64,000 nt of DNA from Cyanophora paradoxa (GCA_004431415.1 QPMI01000174.1:62001-126000); one strand, 5' to 3'; shown: positions 1 to 9,033, counted from the stretch's first letter. Notes: generated by a model from the sequence alone, not told the origin. Numbers and translations: made by a program.

Positions 1-464
1 TCATTCATACCTGGGCAATATGTCCTAATTCGTGTGTTTTCATCATCGGGGTTTGGTTGGTCATTTACAATTATAGGCGCTCCAACGATTCCACCAACTC
101 TCAAACCATCACCAATGTAAGCGCCTCCCGATCTACATTTAATCGCTCCGTTTCTCGATTCATAAGCAAAGTTTGTAACCTTGTTATCATCATTGTAACT
201 ATCGGGATTTCCATAAAAAGCGTTAAAGTTTGCATTTGTTACAAGGAGTTTTGTAGTTTTCACAACTCCATTATTTTTGTCACATCTTAACTCTTTCAGT
301 CGCAATTTATGCGTATCACCAAAAGTATTAAGAGTAGGTGCAAGTTCGGTAGATTCGAGACCATCGACATTATCGATAACGGCGTGTTGTAATACGTGAT
401 TTGCCGGCGCCGCTAATGAAAGTTGCGCTGTTAAGATGCGTTCAGGTGGAGCAGGTGCCGCCAT
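1..464 (-). CDS. Structural protein, 281-residue family member 2 (element B copy, cut by window edge)
   Basis: The frame is open from the ATG at 462-464 to the window edge, so the C-terminus is missing. The translation begins MAAPAPPERILTAQLSL and is close to the intact 281-residue protein at 33532-34377 in element A, sharing the LKELRCDKNNGVVKTTKLL stretch. It is also a distant paralogue of its neighbour at 484-1326, with the same DKNxGVVKTTxLLVTNANF core. I recognise no named family. Its place right after the fibre gene in both elements suggests a virion surface or fibre-associated protein, which is inference. The gap to the upstream gene is 19 bp. Confidence 0.7.
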   Translation of the reverse strand, partial: MAAPAPPERILTAQLSLAAPANHVLQHAVIDNVDGLESTELAPTLNTFGDTHKLRLKELRCDKNNGVVKTTKLLVTNANFNAFYGNPDSYNDDNKVTNFAYESRNGAIKCRSGGAYIGDGLRVGGIVGAPIIVNDQPNPDDENTRIRTYCPGMN

Positions 465-483
465 TTAATATATTAAAACATAA

Positions 484-1326
484 TTATGGTGTGGGATCAC
501 CTGGGAACGGATCATCGTAGAAGTTATTTAAATTGTTATCGGGATTGAGACCACGTGTAGCCGCCACAGCGGCTGGATCTGTTCGCATTCCGAAAATGAG
601 AATATCGTAACCTCCTACTTCTGTCGTCCAAACATTAAACGTTGCGGGGTTCTGGTTGTCAAATTCCACCCAACCTCTACCACGTCCGATTCCTTGAACA
701 AAGAACGTATAAGCGGGTCCGATAATACCATTTTGTGAACGACATATAGACTCAATAGATTTAGGAATAGCAATATTTGGTAGTAACCAATTTCCCATAA
801 TTCCATCGGGTTGTGTTGCATTTACGTTATCTACCGCAACTCTAACCATTCCAAACACGTAAGGATAGTCTCCACATGGAGTGTACATACGGATACGTTG
901 CGGATTGCCCGCATGCTCAGGTAGAGTATCGGGAATATCGGTAACAGCAACGGAGGATGCAAGCATACCCGACACACGACAACCACCGCCAATAACAGCG
1001 CCTCCCGATCGGACAACAGCGGCGGCTCGTTCTCCGTCAAAATCTAACGTTCTAATATCCACACCCCATGCATCAGGTTGCCCGATACCCGCGTTAAAAT
1101 TCGCATTTGTTACAAGAAGTTGAGTCGTTTTAACCACTCCCGAATTCTTGTCGGCGCGTAGTTCTTTAACACGTATCATACTGTTTTTATCAAATGCATT
1201 CGCGGAATTAGCCCGCTCCGTAGATTCAACACCGCGGATTTCGTCGGCTACTTCGTGTTGTCGAAAGTGAACCGCGGGCGCACCCAATGCGTAAACGGGC
1301 AATTGCACACGATTGTATTCACCCAT
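484..1326 (-). CDS. Structural protein, 281-residue family member 1 (element B copy)
   Basis: 280 residues beginning MGEYNRVQLPVYALGAPA, the same start as the 281-residue protein at 32667-33512 of element A. The two align along their whole length (for example RANS.NAFDKNS and AVIGGGCRVSGML) but the DNA has diverged, so this is an old homologue and not a recent copy. No signal peptide or membrane segment is visible and the composition fits a beta-rich protein. It lies between the 102-residue gene and the partial paralogue at 1-464, with gaps of 36 and 19 bp. Function unknown. A virion attachment or decoration role is inferred only from its position behind the fibre gene. Confidence 0.7.
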   Translation of the reverse strand: MGEYNRVQLPVYALGAPAVHFRQHEVADEIRGVESTERANSANAFDKNSMIRVKELRADKNSGVVKTTQLLVTNANFNAGIGQPDAWGVDIRTLDFDGERAAAVVRSGGAVIGGGCRVSGMLASSVAVTDIPDTLPEHAGNPQRIRMYTPCGDYPYVFGMVRVAVDNVNATQPDGIMGNWLLPNIAIPKSIESICRSQNGIIGPAYTFFVQGIGRGRGWVEFDNQNPATFNVWTTEVGGYDILIFGMRTDPAAVAATRGLNPDNNLNNFYDDPFPGDPTP

Positions 1327-1362
1327 TGCTTCTTTTACTAAGAAGGAAAGAAAAATAAACCA

Positions 1363-1671
1363 TTAAGCCAATGTGATAAGATTAGATCCAAGAGATTGGT
1401 AAGCGGTCGTTAGACATTGGATATTTGATGTCATCGCTTTAAGGTTTGAATCACATTCGCCATAACGTGTTACGGGATCACCATAAGCCGATTGCGCAAG
1501 GACATTAACCAAGAGGTTTTTATATTCATGAACAACTGGGGACAGTTTGTTAGTTTGTTGTATCGTTTTTTCGACAGTTTGTAGTGCGGCTACAAGTTTG
1601 ATAGTATCAAAAGCGAGAGCGACAGGCTCAGAAGTAGTAGAAGGAGATCCACCAAGTGGATAGGTCGCCAT
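1363..1671 (-). CDS. Small helical protein of unknown function
   Basis: 102 residues, starting MATYPLGGSPSTTSEPV and ending SLGSNLITLA. The middle part (about residues 20-95) is rich in A, L, Q and K and looks largely helical; two cysteines lie near residues 73 and 86. The start lies 3 bp below the stop of the fibre gene (1675), so it is likely co-transcribed with it. Element A has no equivalent in the 40 bp gap after its fibre gene, so this is an element B-specific accessory structural gene or a remnant of one. No family recognised. Confidence 0.55.
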   Translation of the reverse strand: MATYPLGGSPSTTSEPVALAFDTIKLVAALQTVEKTIQQTNKLSPVVHEYKNLLVNVLAQSAYGDPVTRYGECDSNLKAMTSNIQCLTTAYQSLGSNLITLA

Positions 1672-1674
1672 TTA

Positions 1675-2900
1675 TTATACTGTGACATTTTTAATTTGGT
1701 CTATTTGATCTTGTAGACCCTTGCATTTCTTAGATAATTCTTTAACGGCTTCTATGAGAACAGGAATTAAACCCGTGTATTCGAGAGAAAGGTAGCCATC
1801 ATCTTTTTTAACATTAACTACCTCTGGTATTACCTTTTGAACATCTTGTGCAATTAAACCTAATCTCGTTCCATCTTTTTCGCTTCCAATTCGTTTAAAA
1901 CTCACTCCTTCTAATTTCCCAATCGCTGAAAGAGCGCCGGTTATCTTTTTAATATCGGTTTTGTATCTTATGTCACTTCCTTGTGTTAAATAACCTCCAA
2001 TCCACATCCATCCTCCATGATACATGTAACAAATATCAGTATCTTGTTCGTTTCGGAATACAAGAGGAATATCTCCCCCTCCTTTCAAATATGTAGAAGT
2101 TTGGTTACCGAAATGGATACGATTATATCCATCACTTGAACTAAACCAAGTCCCCACAGATCCTGTTAAGATATTTGGTTTACTATAAACGTTATTCCAA
2201 TGAATATAGCCGGTGTGACCACCATAACTATTTCCTACCCAAATTTTCATGTAACTAATACCCATAATATGAACTCTTCCAATCTTTGGTCTAATCCGAA
2301 TAGTGAGGAATCTATTTCCAAGATGTATTGGAACATTATTTAAACCACTGTGGTTACCATCAGGCGATGTGGCGTATGGTTGATAACTATTCACTGATGT
2401 AATAAAAACTTCATTCCCTTGTCTATTAACTCCCCAAATTTCAAAAAGTCGTGAGTTAGTCCAAGGTAAATAGGTTAAAAATGCTGTTCCTGTGTGGTAT
2501 CCATCGGGTATATCGAAGTCAATCCAAGCGGTAGAAGTTTCGTCATCAGATTGATTATTATGGACATATGAACCATAATTATAATATGGATCCCATGCTG
2601 TACTCCATGCCCATGTCCAACCCTCAGAACATCTATTAAATGCAATACCTCCTACTGTTTTATCTGCTGTGTGAAACTTTGGGACATCATTACCGTTTAT
2701 TTGGAGTTTGGTAGTAGCATTAATAGTGGGTGCTGTAATAGTGTTATTCACCCAAAAGTTACCATTACCATATGATTTTAAAATTGCTGCATTCGCTGAG
2801 TTTCTAAATTCGACAGATACACCATCGCCATTTTCATAGCCTCGAATATATGTAGTTTGACCATTTCCAAACCAAATTCGCTCGACTGCATCTACTGATT
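1675..2900 (-). CDS. 3' half of element B giant fibre gene, with peptidase S74 chaperone domain
   Basis: The frame is open from the edge of the inserted element A (2900) to the stop at 1675; the first start-like codon is only at 2751, so the true beginning is the other half at 34563-39361. The C-terminal 110 residues carry the intramolecular chaperone/auto-protease domain of endosialidase-type tail spikes (Peptidase_S74): SDIRYKTDIKK followed by RLGLIAQDVQKVIPEVV and a closing helix ending EAVKELSKKCKG. In this family the Ser of the SD dipeptide is the self-cleavage site and the domain helps trimer folding. Before it is a sugar-binding-like beta domain ending in HWNNVYSKPN, repeated in the other fibre halves. 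Cut off from its N-terminal half, it is unlikely to be made. Confidence 0.8.
2895..2900. repeat. Target-site duplication of element A, left copy (CTGATT)
   Basis: The 6 bp CTGATT lie directly before the first base of the left hairpin (2901), and the same 6 bp directly follow the last base of the right hairpin (34563-34568). Six-bp duplications are the established footprint of Polinton-type integrases. Counting one copy, the two fibre-gene halves of element B come together in the same frame: 6,019 bp minus one homopolymer base gives 2,006 codons. Confidence 0.85.
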
Positions 2901-3054
2901 ACACATAGGGATACCCCTGTTCCAAGCCCTCCGGCCTTCGGCCTACAGGCTTGGAACAGGGGTATCCCTATGTGTGCGCGTTTTAGGCACTAAGGTAGTA
3001 AGCATTTCTTTTAGGTCTTAGGGTATTAATTACGTCTTTTGGGTACCAGCAGGG
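2901..3054 (+). repeat. Left terminal inverted repeat of element A, with 75 bp hairpin
   Basis: 2901-2975 is a palindrome: 28 bp arms (2901-2928 and 2948-2975) that pair perfectly around a 19-nt centre (2929-2947), which itself contains GGCC-TTC-GGCC, giving a T-shaped fold. The next 79 bp (2976-3054) match the inner side of the right terminus with 11 mismatches and no gaps. At position 2920 the arm has T paired with A; the right repeat has A paired with T at the same place. Confidence 0.9.
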
Positions 3055-3162
3055 AGTGGGTAGACATGGTAGAGGGTTGTTTGTAAACTTTCTAAGGGAA
3101 ATCTCTTCTCGCGGGAATTTTTACATATAACCCTCTACCCTCTCTACCCTCTCTACCCTCTC

Positions 3163-3576
3163 TCATCCATGTTCAAACCTCCTCTTCTCATGGTGTAATC
3201 TCTTTTTGATCACTGCCCCAAATCCAACAGCATATTTGTTTATCTCCTCCTCCAGCTCAAAAGCAATTAAACTTGTATTCCTTTCTGCCTGTTTTCCACA
3301 GCTGAATATATCTATTGCTAACATGCCTTGATCACTGTAGCAATGAGCAGAGCAATGGCTTTCATCTAATAATAATACTTGGGCAAATCCAGGGGGTGAT
3401 TTGGTGCCATCAAAAATCTCAGCATGTTTGTGGACAACCTGTATTCCATATTTCTTGATGATGTCTTCACTGACAGTCATGAGCCATTTAGAGAGCCCCA
3501 CATGGTCGCTAATTGGTTGGCTGAATTGGAAATCAAGCATCACATGGTAACCTTTGGCAAGCATTTTGAATACCAA
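3163..3576 (-). CDS. speD: S-adenosylmethionine decarboxylase proenzyme (SpeD-type)
   Basis: 137 residues, the usual size of bacterial/archaeal-type AdoMetDC. The family cleaves itself at a serine to make a pyruvoyl cofactor, then decarboxylates S-adenosylmethionine to supply aminopropyl groups for spermidine and spermine. The motif ESHCSAHCYSDQG with AIDIFSCG contains the needed residues at family spacing: cleavage Ser73, processing His78 (+5) and catalytic Cys93 (+20). The N-terminal GYHVMLDF strand also fits. Some members of the fold decarboxylate ornithine or arginine instead, so the substrate is not certain. It is the first gene inside the left TIR, on the same strand as integrase (stop at 3612), and has no counterpart in the visible part of element B. 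Probably a captured cellular gene. An ATG at codon 5 is an alternative start. Confidence 0.85.
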   Translation of the reverse strand: MVFKMLAKGYHVMLDFQFSQPISDHVGLSKWLMTVSEDIIKKYGIQVVHKHAEIFDGTKSPPGFAQVLLLDESHCSAHCYSDQGMLAIDIFSCGKQAERNTSLIAFELEEEINKYAVGFGAVIKKRLHHEKRRFEHG

Positions 3577-3611
3577 TAGCTAAGAAAAAACAATAATGTG
3601 GAACAGATGTG

Positions 3612-4982
3612 TCATCCTGCCCTCCTCCTTGATCTCGTGGAAATTGCTGGAGCTTCATAGGTCTCCTTTGAATTTGAGAAATCTCTATACCACCTTACTG
3701 CCTCTGCTCCCCCTGCTAATCTCTCTGTCCCTGCCACCCTCAATCTTTCCAACTCTCTCCCTTGTTTCTTCTTCTTCCCTGCTCTGTCCTCCAATAAAGG
3801 TTTATCCGGCACATTTGGAGCCCTCTCAATCCCCTCTCTGGCCAACAGTCGCTCTGTTCTGGCCTCTTTCTTTGCCTCTTCAATGACATTTATTGATGGG
3901 GCTTCCAGAAACTCCACGGTTTCCACTTTCTGTAATTCGTAGTGGGCATAAAGTCGATCTATTAGTTTGCCAGAAATGTCCCTTAGTTTAAATTTGAACC
4001 CCTCCACTCCTTCTATTGTGAATATTTCGCGGCTCCAATTATTCCCTTGTTTGGCAAATGGGCTCTTCTCTATTTTAGTTCTCACGTGGCTCCCTGCTGG
4101 ATAGTCTTTTAGATATTCAATTGACTTCATGAATTTCTCGTTTTCTTTTCCGAGTATTAGAGGAACATGTACCTCTGTGGTCTCTGCTGGTTTCATCCCC
4201 GTTGCTGAGTGGATGGTATTATTGTAGTTGTAGGCAAAATCTTGGAGCTTGTCGAAAAACTTTACAGTATTATTCGCTATACAATACGAGTTAATTAGCT
4301 TCTTTATTGTGCGATTAAAGGCTTCTATTCGGCCTTGGCTATTGTGATCTCCAACCTGCGAAACTTGGTGCTCAATCATCTGGGTTTCTAAATGGTCTTT
4401 AAATACCTTGTTCAGGAATTCGCTCCCAGCATCACTTTGTATCTTCACAATTGGACGAGGGACTTGTTGCTCAAGCTCCTTAAATGCGTTCAATGTGCTT
4501 TCTGCTGTCTTTCCCCTCATGGGAATTATAAAGCCCAGTCTGGTGGTATTTTCTACAGCTGTGAGGAACGTGTTGTAGCCTTGATTCTGTTTGCTGTACG
4601 AAGGATAAAAGATTAGGTCTATGGCATAGCAGTCGAGTGGCTGTCTTATTGGGATATAGGCAGTCTTCTTGGCAGATGGGAGGGGTTTATTTATCTGGTT
4701 GATTTCTTGGGCATCATAGAATCTACGGATTGTCTTTCTTGGCACATCTGGAAGCTCTTTGGCCAATGAAGCAAGGCCTTTAAATCCTACCTTGGTGTCA
4801 TAGAATGTCCTTGCTAAGGGATCCAAGTGAGGCACAGCAATGGCAGTTGGGATATCCGCAGGAACTAAAGCTTTGAGGTCACTCTTTTTCTGAATGCGAC
4901 CCCCTCTCTCCTCTTGAGGGATTGGGATTGGCAATATACTCACATCGTACTCTGTTTGTCTGCGTGTGATCTTTGATGACAT
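3612..4982 (-). CDS. Retroviral-type DDE integrase (Polinton integrase)
   Basis: 456 residues. The rve-type core shows the D,D(35)E triad: Asp122 in YAIDLIF, Asp184 in IQSDAGSEF and Glu220 in GRIEAFNRTIKK, with 35 residues between the last two. Before it lies a zinc-free helical N-terminal region; after it comes a small beta domain (roughly residues 285-345, with WSREIFTIEGVEGFKFKLRD) that fits the DNA- or chromatin-binding C-terminal domain of such integrases, then a charged tail. The family joins element ends to target DNA and here leaves a 6 bp duplication. It is the homologue of 40964-42262 in element B. Its start lies 11 bp below the pPolB stop (4994), so the two probably share a transcript. 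Confidence 0.9.
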   Translation of the reverse strand: MSSKITRRQTEYDVSILPIPIPQEERGGRIQKKSDLKALVPADIPTAIAVPHLDPLARTFYDTKVGFKGLASLAKELPDVPRKTIRRFYDAQEINQINKPLPSAKKTAYIPIRQPLDCYAIDLIFYPSYSKQNQGYNTFLTAVENTTRLGFIIPMRGKTAESTLNAFKELEQQVPRPIVKIQSDAGSEFLNKVFKDHLETQMIEHQVSQVGDHNSQGRIEAFNRTIKKLINSYCIANNTVKFFDKLQDFAYNYNNTIHSATGMKPAETTEVHVPLILGKENEKFMKSIEYLKDYPAGSHVRTKIEKSPFAKQGNNWSREIFTIEGVEGFKFKLRDISGKLIDRLYAHYELQKVETVEFLEAPSINVIEEAKKEARTERLLAREGIERAPNVPDKPLLEDRAGKKKKQGRELERLRVAGTERLAGGAEAVRWYRDFSNSKETYEAPAISTRSRRRAG

Positions 4983-4993
4983 CTATATTGGGA

Positions 4994-7900
4994 TTAGAAA
5001 GCAATCTTGGACATCTTCACATTAAACGTCTCATTATCAAGCTTCTTTTGAACAGTCATCTCGATTTGCTTGGGTTTTTGGTGGAGCACATGGTCTTTAT
5101 AATCTTGGAAAGACAGATCTGCTTGAATGGTCTCCTTACAAACACCTGCCAGCTTTTTTATTTCCTCATCATCTGTTTTAATGCTGTAGCATTTCGGCCT
5201 TACCCCAGCATATTCAATAATGGTTCTGCCCTCAAACTCATTTTTGAACTTTCCAAGCTCTGTGGGGTGTGTGTCAATGTCTTGTAGGTCTTTTGCTATA
5301 GTTTTCGAATTTATTTGAAGGCAAAGCGAATCTGTATCAGTAAAAAGCAGTTTACAGTCTGGCCATTTCCGCTTGATGGTGTTATAATAATAATCAAATA
5401 GGCGCAGCTTGGCAAGATCTAAAACAACTGCCCCAATTGCTATGGGCTTATCTAACTTGACATCTTTTTGTAGCATTTCGAAGGCTACTGCTGAATCGCT
5501 TAGTCTTGTTTCTGCTTTGAGTAGGGGCGATCTGGCGTATTTCATAAATTGCTTTTCGTTGGTGGCAATCTTGACATTAGACCTTCCTCTCACTTTCTCA
5601 ATGGTTTTGCCAAAAAGGCTATTGTTCATGATCTTAAAGAAGTCCTTTTCGGGTTTGGAAGGGGCTGCTTTGCGGTTTTGGGCATTGGATTCGACGTAAG
5701 GCTTCATAAAGGCAGCCTGAGTAAATGTTAGCACCCTGTGGATTTTGGTGACCTTTAAGCCTTGCGCTACCATGAATTGGAGCAAAGGTTTCGACACCAC
5801 ATAATTACAAATGTCTTCGCAGGCTGCTTGAAGTCCATCCTCTGCTCTCTTGATGACAAGAGGTAGCTCTTTGTGGAGTTGATGGAGGTGCTGGGGATAA
5901 TGGATGTCAACTTCTAAGATGGCCCCTCTGCTGATGACAGGTCGTAATTTGAGGGTTCTGGGTGCCATTGGAAATTCGAGAGGGGTAGCGTTTGGGACAG
6001 GGCATATCCATATAGGTTATTGGCATCCAAATATATAATGTGTCTGTCCCTTTCCTTTTTGGCATATTTATGATTCATAATCGAAAGGCCTCCCTGATCA
6101 TGCCTTCAACCATGTTGTACATATCAAGGTTGGAAAGAAGCTCGATTTTAGGCTTGGTAATAGATAGCATGCTGTCCCACGAAAGCCCCGGACTTGAGAC
6201 ATAGTGGGCAGCATCCATCCCAAAAGTTTTGTGTGATTTCTGGCGGAAAAGCTGGAACTTTTCCATTAATCCTTCCACGTTCTGGACGCCATAATCAATA
6301 AAGTTTTTGATGTCAATGAATTTGAAACAGCCCCAGGTGATCGACATGTAGCTGTCAAACGATTTTGCGAGGACTTCCACCCTTTTTTCGGGATTTAAGG
6401 CGACTGCCTTGAATATCTGCGTTCCAGATAGGGACAGATCATTGGTCACTATGGGAATCTTGGTGAGATTGCTGGTGCGTCTGTGGAGATTACATTTGCG
6501 ACATGCTGTGCCTACAAAATCGCCAGTTTGGTGGTCGTGATCCCTCACTTTATAGTTGTCTTGGGAAAACGTACCCTCACAGATGTAGCAGGTTTTAGCA
6601 AGGTAATGGGTACGTTTCTGCTCTTTGGTCAGTGACATTGGGATGTTGGTAAATAGGGCTTTGAATAGCTCTGGGGCTGTGCTGTCGAGGGTACTCAGGA
6701 GCTCAAAGATGTTGGAGTGGGTTTTAGTGAGTACTACTCTATTATTATGAAGAGCTGTCAGTGAGATTGATTTGATCTTGAACATACCAGAAATATCTGT
6801 TTCATAATCGAAATAGCAATAGGCAATCACGGGGAGGAATACAGTCTTTGAGAGATGTTTAAGACCAAATTCAATGAATGTGGGTTGTTTTGGGGTCTCT
6901 CCAGCACTTGTCTTCCAATCCACACAACGTTTGCTTTGAATGTGGGATTGAAGCTTCTCCTCAGTCTTGAAGTGGTTGGAACAGGTTTTACAGAAATGGA
7001 GTCGCTGCTTATCATTTTTAGCTAAGACTCTGGACATGCTGAATATTGTGGTATAATGACTGTTACCATTTTCGTCTGTAATTAGCAGCAGATCCACTTG
7101 GTGTTTCCTGTTCCTTGAGGAGCTGTTGTGGAGTAGATTAATTTCTTCTGTAGAGTTAGAGGGGTCGTAAATATTAACAGAGATTGCTGGATTGAGATTT
7201 TCAAAGAGATCAATAGTATCAGCATCTGCCTTTACAGGAAACTCAATGCCCTCGAAATTTAGTTCTTTTTTGAACCACCTCCTGTATTGGGAAGTCTCAT
7301 TGCGCTTGTGGCTATTTACTTCGTCCTTGTGAATATAAGAAAGGATAGCATACTCAAAGCATCTATTGTCCTTGTTATTAACATTGACAATGGCTCGTTT
7401 ATTTTTGAGCCACTCTGGGAGTGGGATAAAAGCACCTCCTGAGATGGGTTTAAAGGACAGAACAATCACTCTCAAAGCCTCAATGCTTTGGAGTTTATAG
7501 CTGTCTGTGACATTAATTTGCGACTGGCATTCCTTAGCCAATTTCGCAGTTTCTTTAGTGAGGGTTCGAGATCTTGTCATGATAGCATAGGTGCTGTAAA
7601 TGTGCTTGGTAATAAAGTCTCTCGAATTGTTTGCTTTTGAAAAGCGACAGACAAACGTAAAGCGAGTTTTAATCGACATCTGTGAATTGATGGCATCTTG
7701 GAGCCTTGTGTGGAGTTCCTCAGAGTAGGTGTCTATAAACTCTTGAGTGGTCAGGATCTGGTGGTGAGCCCTGATGGTAAAATCAATGTATTTATTATTA
7801 AGAGCACGATGTTCATTTATTAAGGTAGTGTATTCATCTCCTCTGACTTGAGTTGTGGTAGTTTGTTCGACTTGGATTTGGCCAAGGCGATCAGTCTCAT

Positions 7901-8087
7901 CAAGGGTCTCGATTTTCCCTAATAGCTCTCGATTGAGAGCTTGAAGCCCCTTGAGCTTCTTGTTGGTCTGTTTAATATAAGATTCATATTCACTTTCACT
8001 GATGGAGTGATTGGCCAGTAAGAACGCCAGATTCCCGAGAATCTTGTCCTGGAGCTCCTTAATTTGGTAGTGGCTGGGGCGGGGCAT
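4994..8087 (-). pseudogene. Protein-primed family B DNA polymerase (pPolB), broken by two frameshifts
   Basis: Compared with the intact 1,093-residue protein at 42448-45729, this copy falls into three frames. 8087-6075 holds the N-terminal region, a C2H2-like finger (FCKTCSNHF with a distant H and C) and the treble-clef finger CYICEGTF with ACRKCNLHRR. About 6070-5935, in another frame, holds polymerase motif A (DANNLYGYAL). From about 5968 to 4994 it holds motif B (KIMNNSLFGK) and motif C (FTDTDS). The exonuclease motif I is present as YFDYET. pPolBs copy linear genomes from a protein attached to the end. No single open frame carries all catalytic motifs, so as assembled the gene is inactive. 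It reads away from the small genes at 8193 across a divergent promoter. Confidence 0.85.
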
Positions 8088-8128
8088 GGTTGTGGGGGCT
8101 GTATTCTATATAGGGAACATTTTATTTC

Positions 8129-8158
8129 TTTAAGTGCTGGTATAGTTACTACTTAAAG
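8129..8158. promoter_or_regulatory. Divergent early-type promoter pair between pPolB and the 8193 gene
   Basis: The 105 bp between the two start codons contain the motif CACTTAAAG facing pPolB (8130-8138 on the minus strand) and TACTTAAAG facing right (about 8150-8158). The same YACTTAARG word occurs 40-60 bp before other replication-module genes in both elements. A promoter role is inferred from recurrence and position. Confidence 0.5.
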
Positions 8159-8192
8159 ATTATTTTCTCTACTATATTCAAAGGAGATCAAG

Positions 8193-8590
8193 ATGATTGT
8201 CACAATGGATGCTCGAATTCTCACGATTGACACCACTGAAGTGGCTGCTGTCCAATCCAAGAATGAGGAGGCTATTAAACAAGCTGTCTCACGATGTATC
8301 ATGGAGGGCACTGACCAGTCAATAGCTGAAGTTGCCCGTCTGGCTCTTAGTCACAAGGTGCTTTACAGAATCCCTGAAGGTAAAAACAAGGACTATGGTA
8401 TTTTCGGGTTGGTAACTCCTCTACATGGCAGTATGGTGAAGGGTCAAATCCAATTATCAAACTCTTGTGGAGTGATGTCAAGAATATCTTTGTTCAAAAG
8501 AGCAAAGAGCTCAGAAACTCATTATTTAAACATGCTTCTGGGGACATAAATTTCTGTGATTTGGGGAGGTTCATTGGATTAATCAGATGA
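8193..8590 (+). CDS. Unknown small protein, probably frameshifted
   Basis: The frame from the ATG at 8193 (MIVTMDARILTIDTTEV) stays open to 8549, but near 8400-8440 a second frame takes over that looks more protein-like (KLLWSDVKNIFVQKSKEL, then INFCDLGRFIGLIR) and ends at the TGA at 8588-8590. I read this as a single gene of about 132 residues with one indel; the alternative is the 118-residue open frame as it stands. The N-terminal half is helical and rich in A, E and K (AVQSKNEEAIKQAVSR). No family recognised and no homologue seen in element B. It is preceded by the shared early-type motif and lies among replication genes. Confidence 0.45.
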
Positions 8591-8693
8591 TTACTCAATG
8601 TGGCAAGATTGAGAAGAGGCTGAGTAACTGGGTGCCCACCAAAAAATAGTACGCGCATGTAAGCTATCCCTCCAACGTTTTGAAGAGTGAAAT

Positions 8694-8705
8694 CTACTTA
8701 AAAAG
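8694..8705 (+). promoter_or_regulatory. Early-type motif before the 8744 gene
   Basis: CTACTTAAAAAG, 39 bp upstream of the ATG at 8744, followed by the AT-rich ACTATACTATAAG. Same word as before 8193 and 9034. Confidence 0.45.
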
Positions 8706-8743
8706 AAATCTCAACTATACTATAAGAGGAAACGCATCAAGCA

Positions 8744-8935
8744 ATGGCATACACAAAGCAAATGAGATACATCCAACGCAGGATTCAAAATGACCCAGAG
8801 TTTCGAGAGCTTCACAAGAAATATGTAAGGGTTAGTACGTACAGAGCAGGCGCTTTATTGTGTATCAGGTATTTGTTTGAAGAGGCTGTTCCTGACCGGA
8901 GGGGGCGGCCAAGGAAGCGAAATCCCTATGTATGA
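8744..8935 (+). CDS. Small basic protein with C-terminal AT-hook-like GRP motif
   Basis: 63 residues: MAYTKQMRYIQRRIQNDPEF followed by a helical middle and RRGRPRKRNPYV at the end. The RGRP core flanked by basic residues is the classical AT-hook, which grips the minor groove of AT-rich DNA. The layout NDPEFRELHKK...RGRPRK resembles the 78-residue protein at 48463-48699 in element B (EDPVYREYKK...RGRPRKY) and the frameshifted gene at 13442-13671, so the elements carry a small family of such proteins. It may bind the AT-rich element DNA or act as a transcription regulator (inference). It lies directly before TV-Pol-helicase on the same strand, with its own early-type motif. Confidence 0.6.
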   Translation: MAYTKQMRYIQRRIQNDPEFRELHKKYVRVSTYRAGALLCIRYLFEEAVPDRRGRPRKRNPYV

Positions 8936-8983
8936 GGGTGGGGGGTCCGAAAAAATTGATTGGAGTTACTCCTTTTTCTGAAA

Positions 8984-8994
8984 AGTACTTAAGG
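8984..8994 (+). promoter_or_regulatory. Early-type motif before TV-Pol-helicase
   Basis: AGTACTTAAGG lies about 40 bp before the ATG at 9034, with the AT-rich stretch CCCTATTATAGA next to the start. The element B homologue has the same word (GCACTTAAAGG on the minus strand, 48331-48341), 57 bp before its own start. Confidence 0.5.
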
Positions 8995-9033
8995 GTATAG
9001 TTCACTGAAATAATTATCTCACCCTATTATAGA

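Larger units (their letters stand above)
1..2900 (-). mobile_element. Element B, left part (PLV/Polinton-type, truncated by window edge)
   Basis: Holds the distal end of element B: the 3' part of its fibre gene and three downstream structural genes, all on the minus strand. It is separated from the rest of element B (34563-64000) by the nested element A. The assignment rests on the fibre reading frame running across the insertion and on the same gene order after the fibre in element A (fibre, 280-residue protein, second 280-residue protein). The terminal repeat of element B must lie left of position 1. Confidence 0.75.

Noticed and set aside
2901-2975. Rho-independent terminator
   Set aside because: The stem is far too long and lacks a T tract. 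The same structure lies inverted at 34488-34562 with a target duplication outside, so it is an element end.
3068-3163. Short inverted repeat GGTAGAGGGTT/AACCCTCTACC with CTCTACC tandem copies near the left end
   Set aside because: Real but short and simple-sequence; there is no equivalent at the right end, so I do not treat it as part of the terminal repeat.
3596-3886. Leucine/proline-rich 96-residue reading frame on the plus strand
   Set aside because: It is the antisense shadow of the integrase C-terminal tail, without homologue or promoter.
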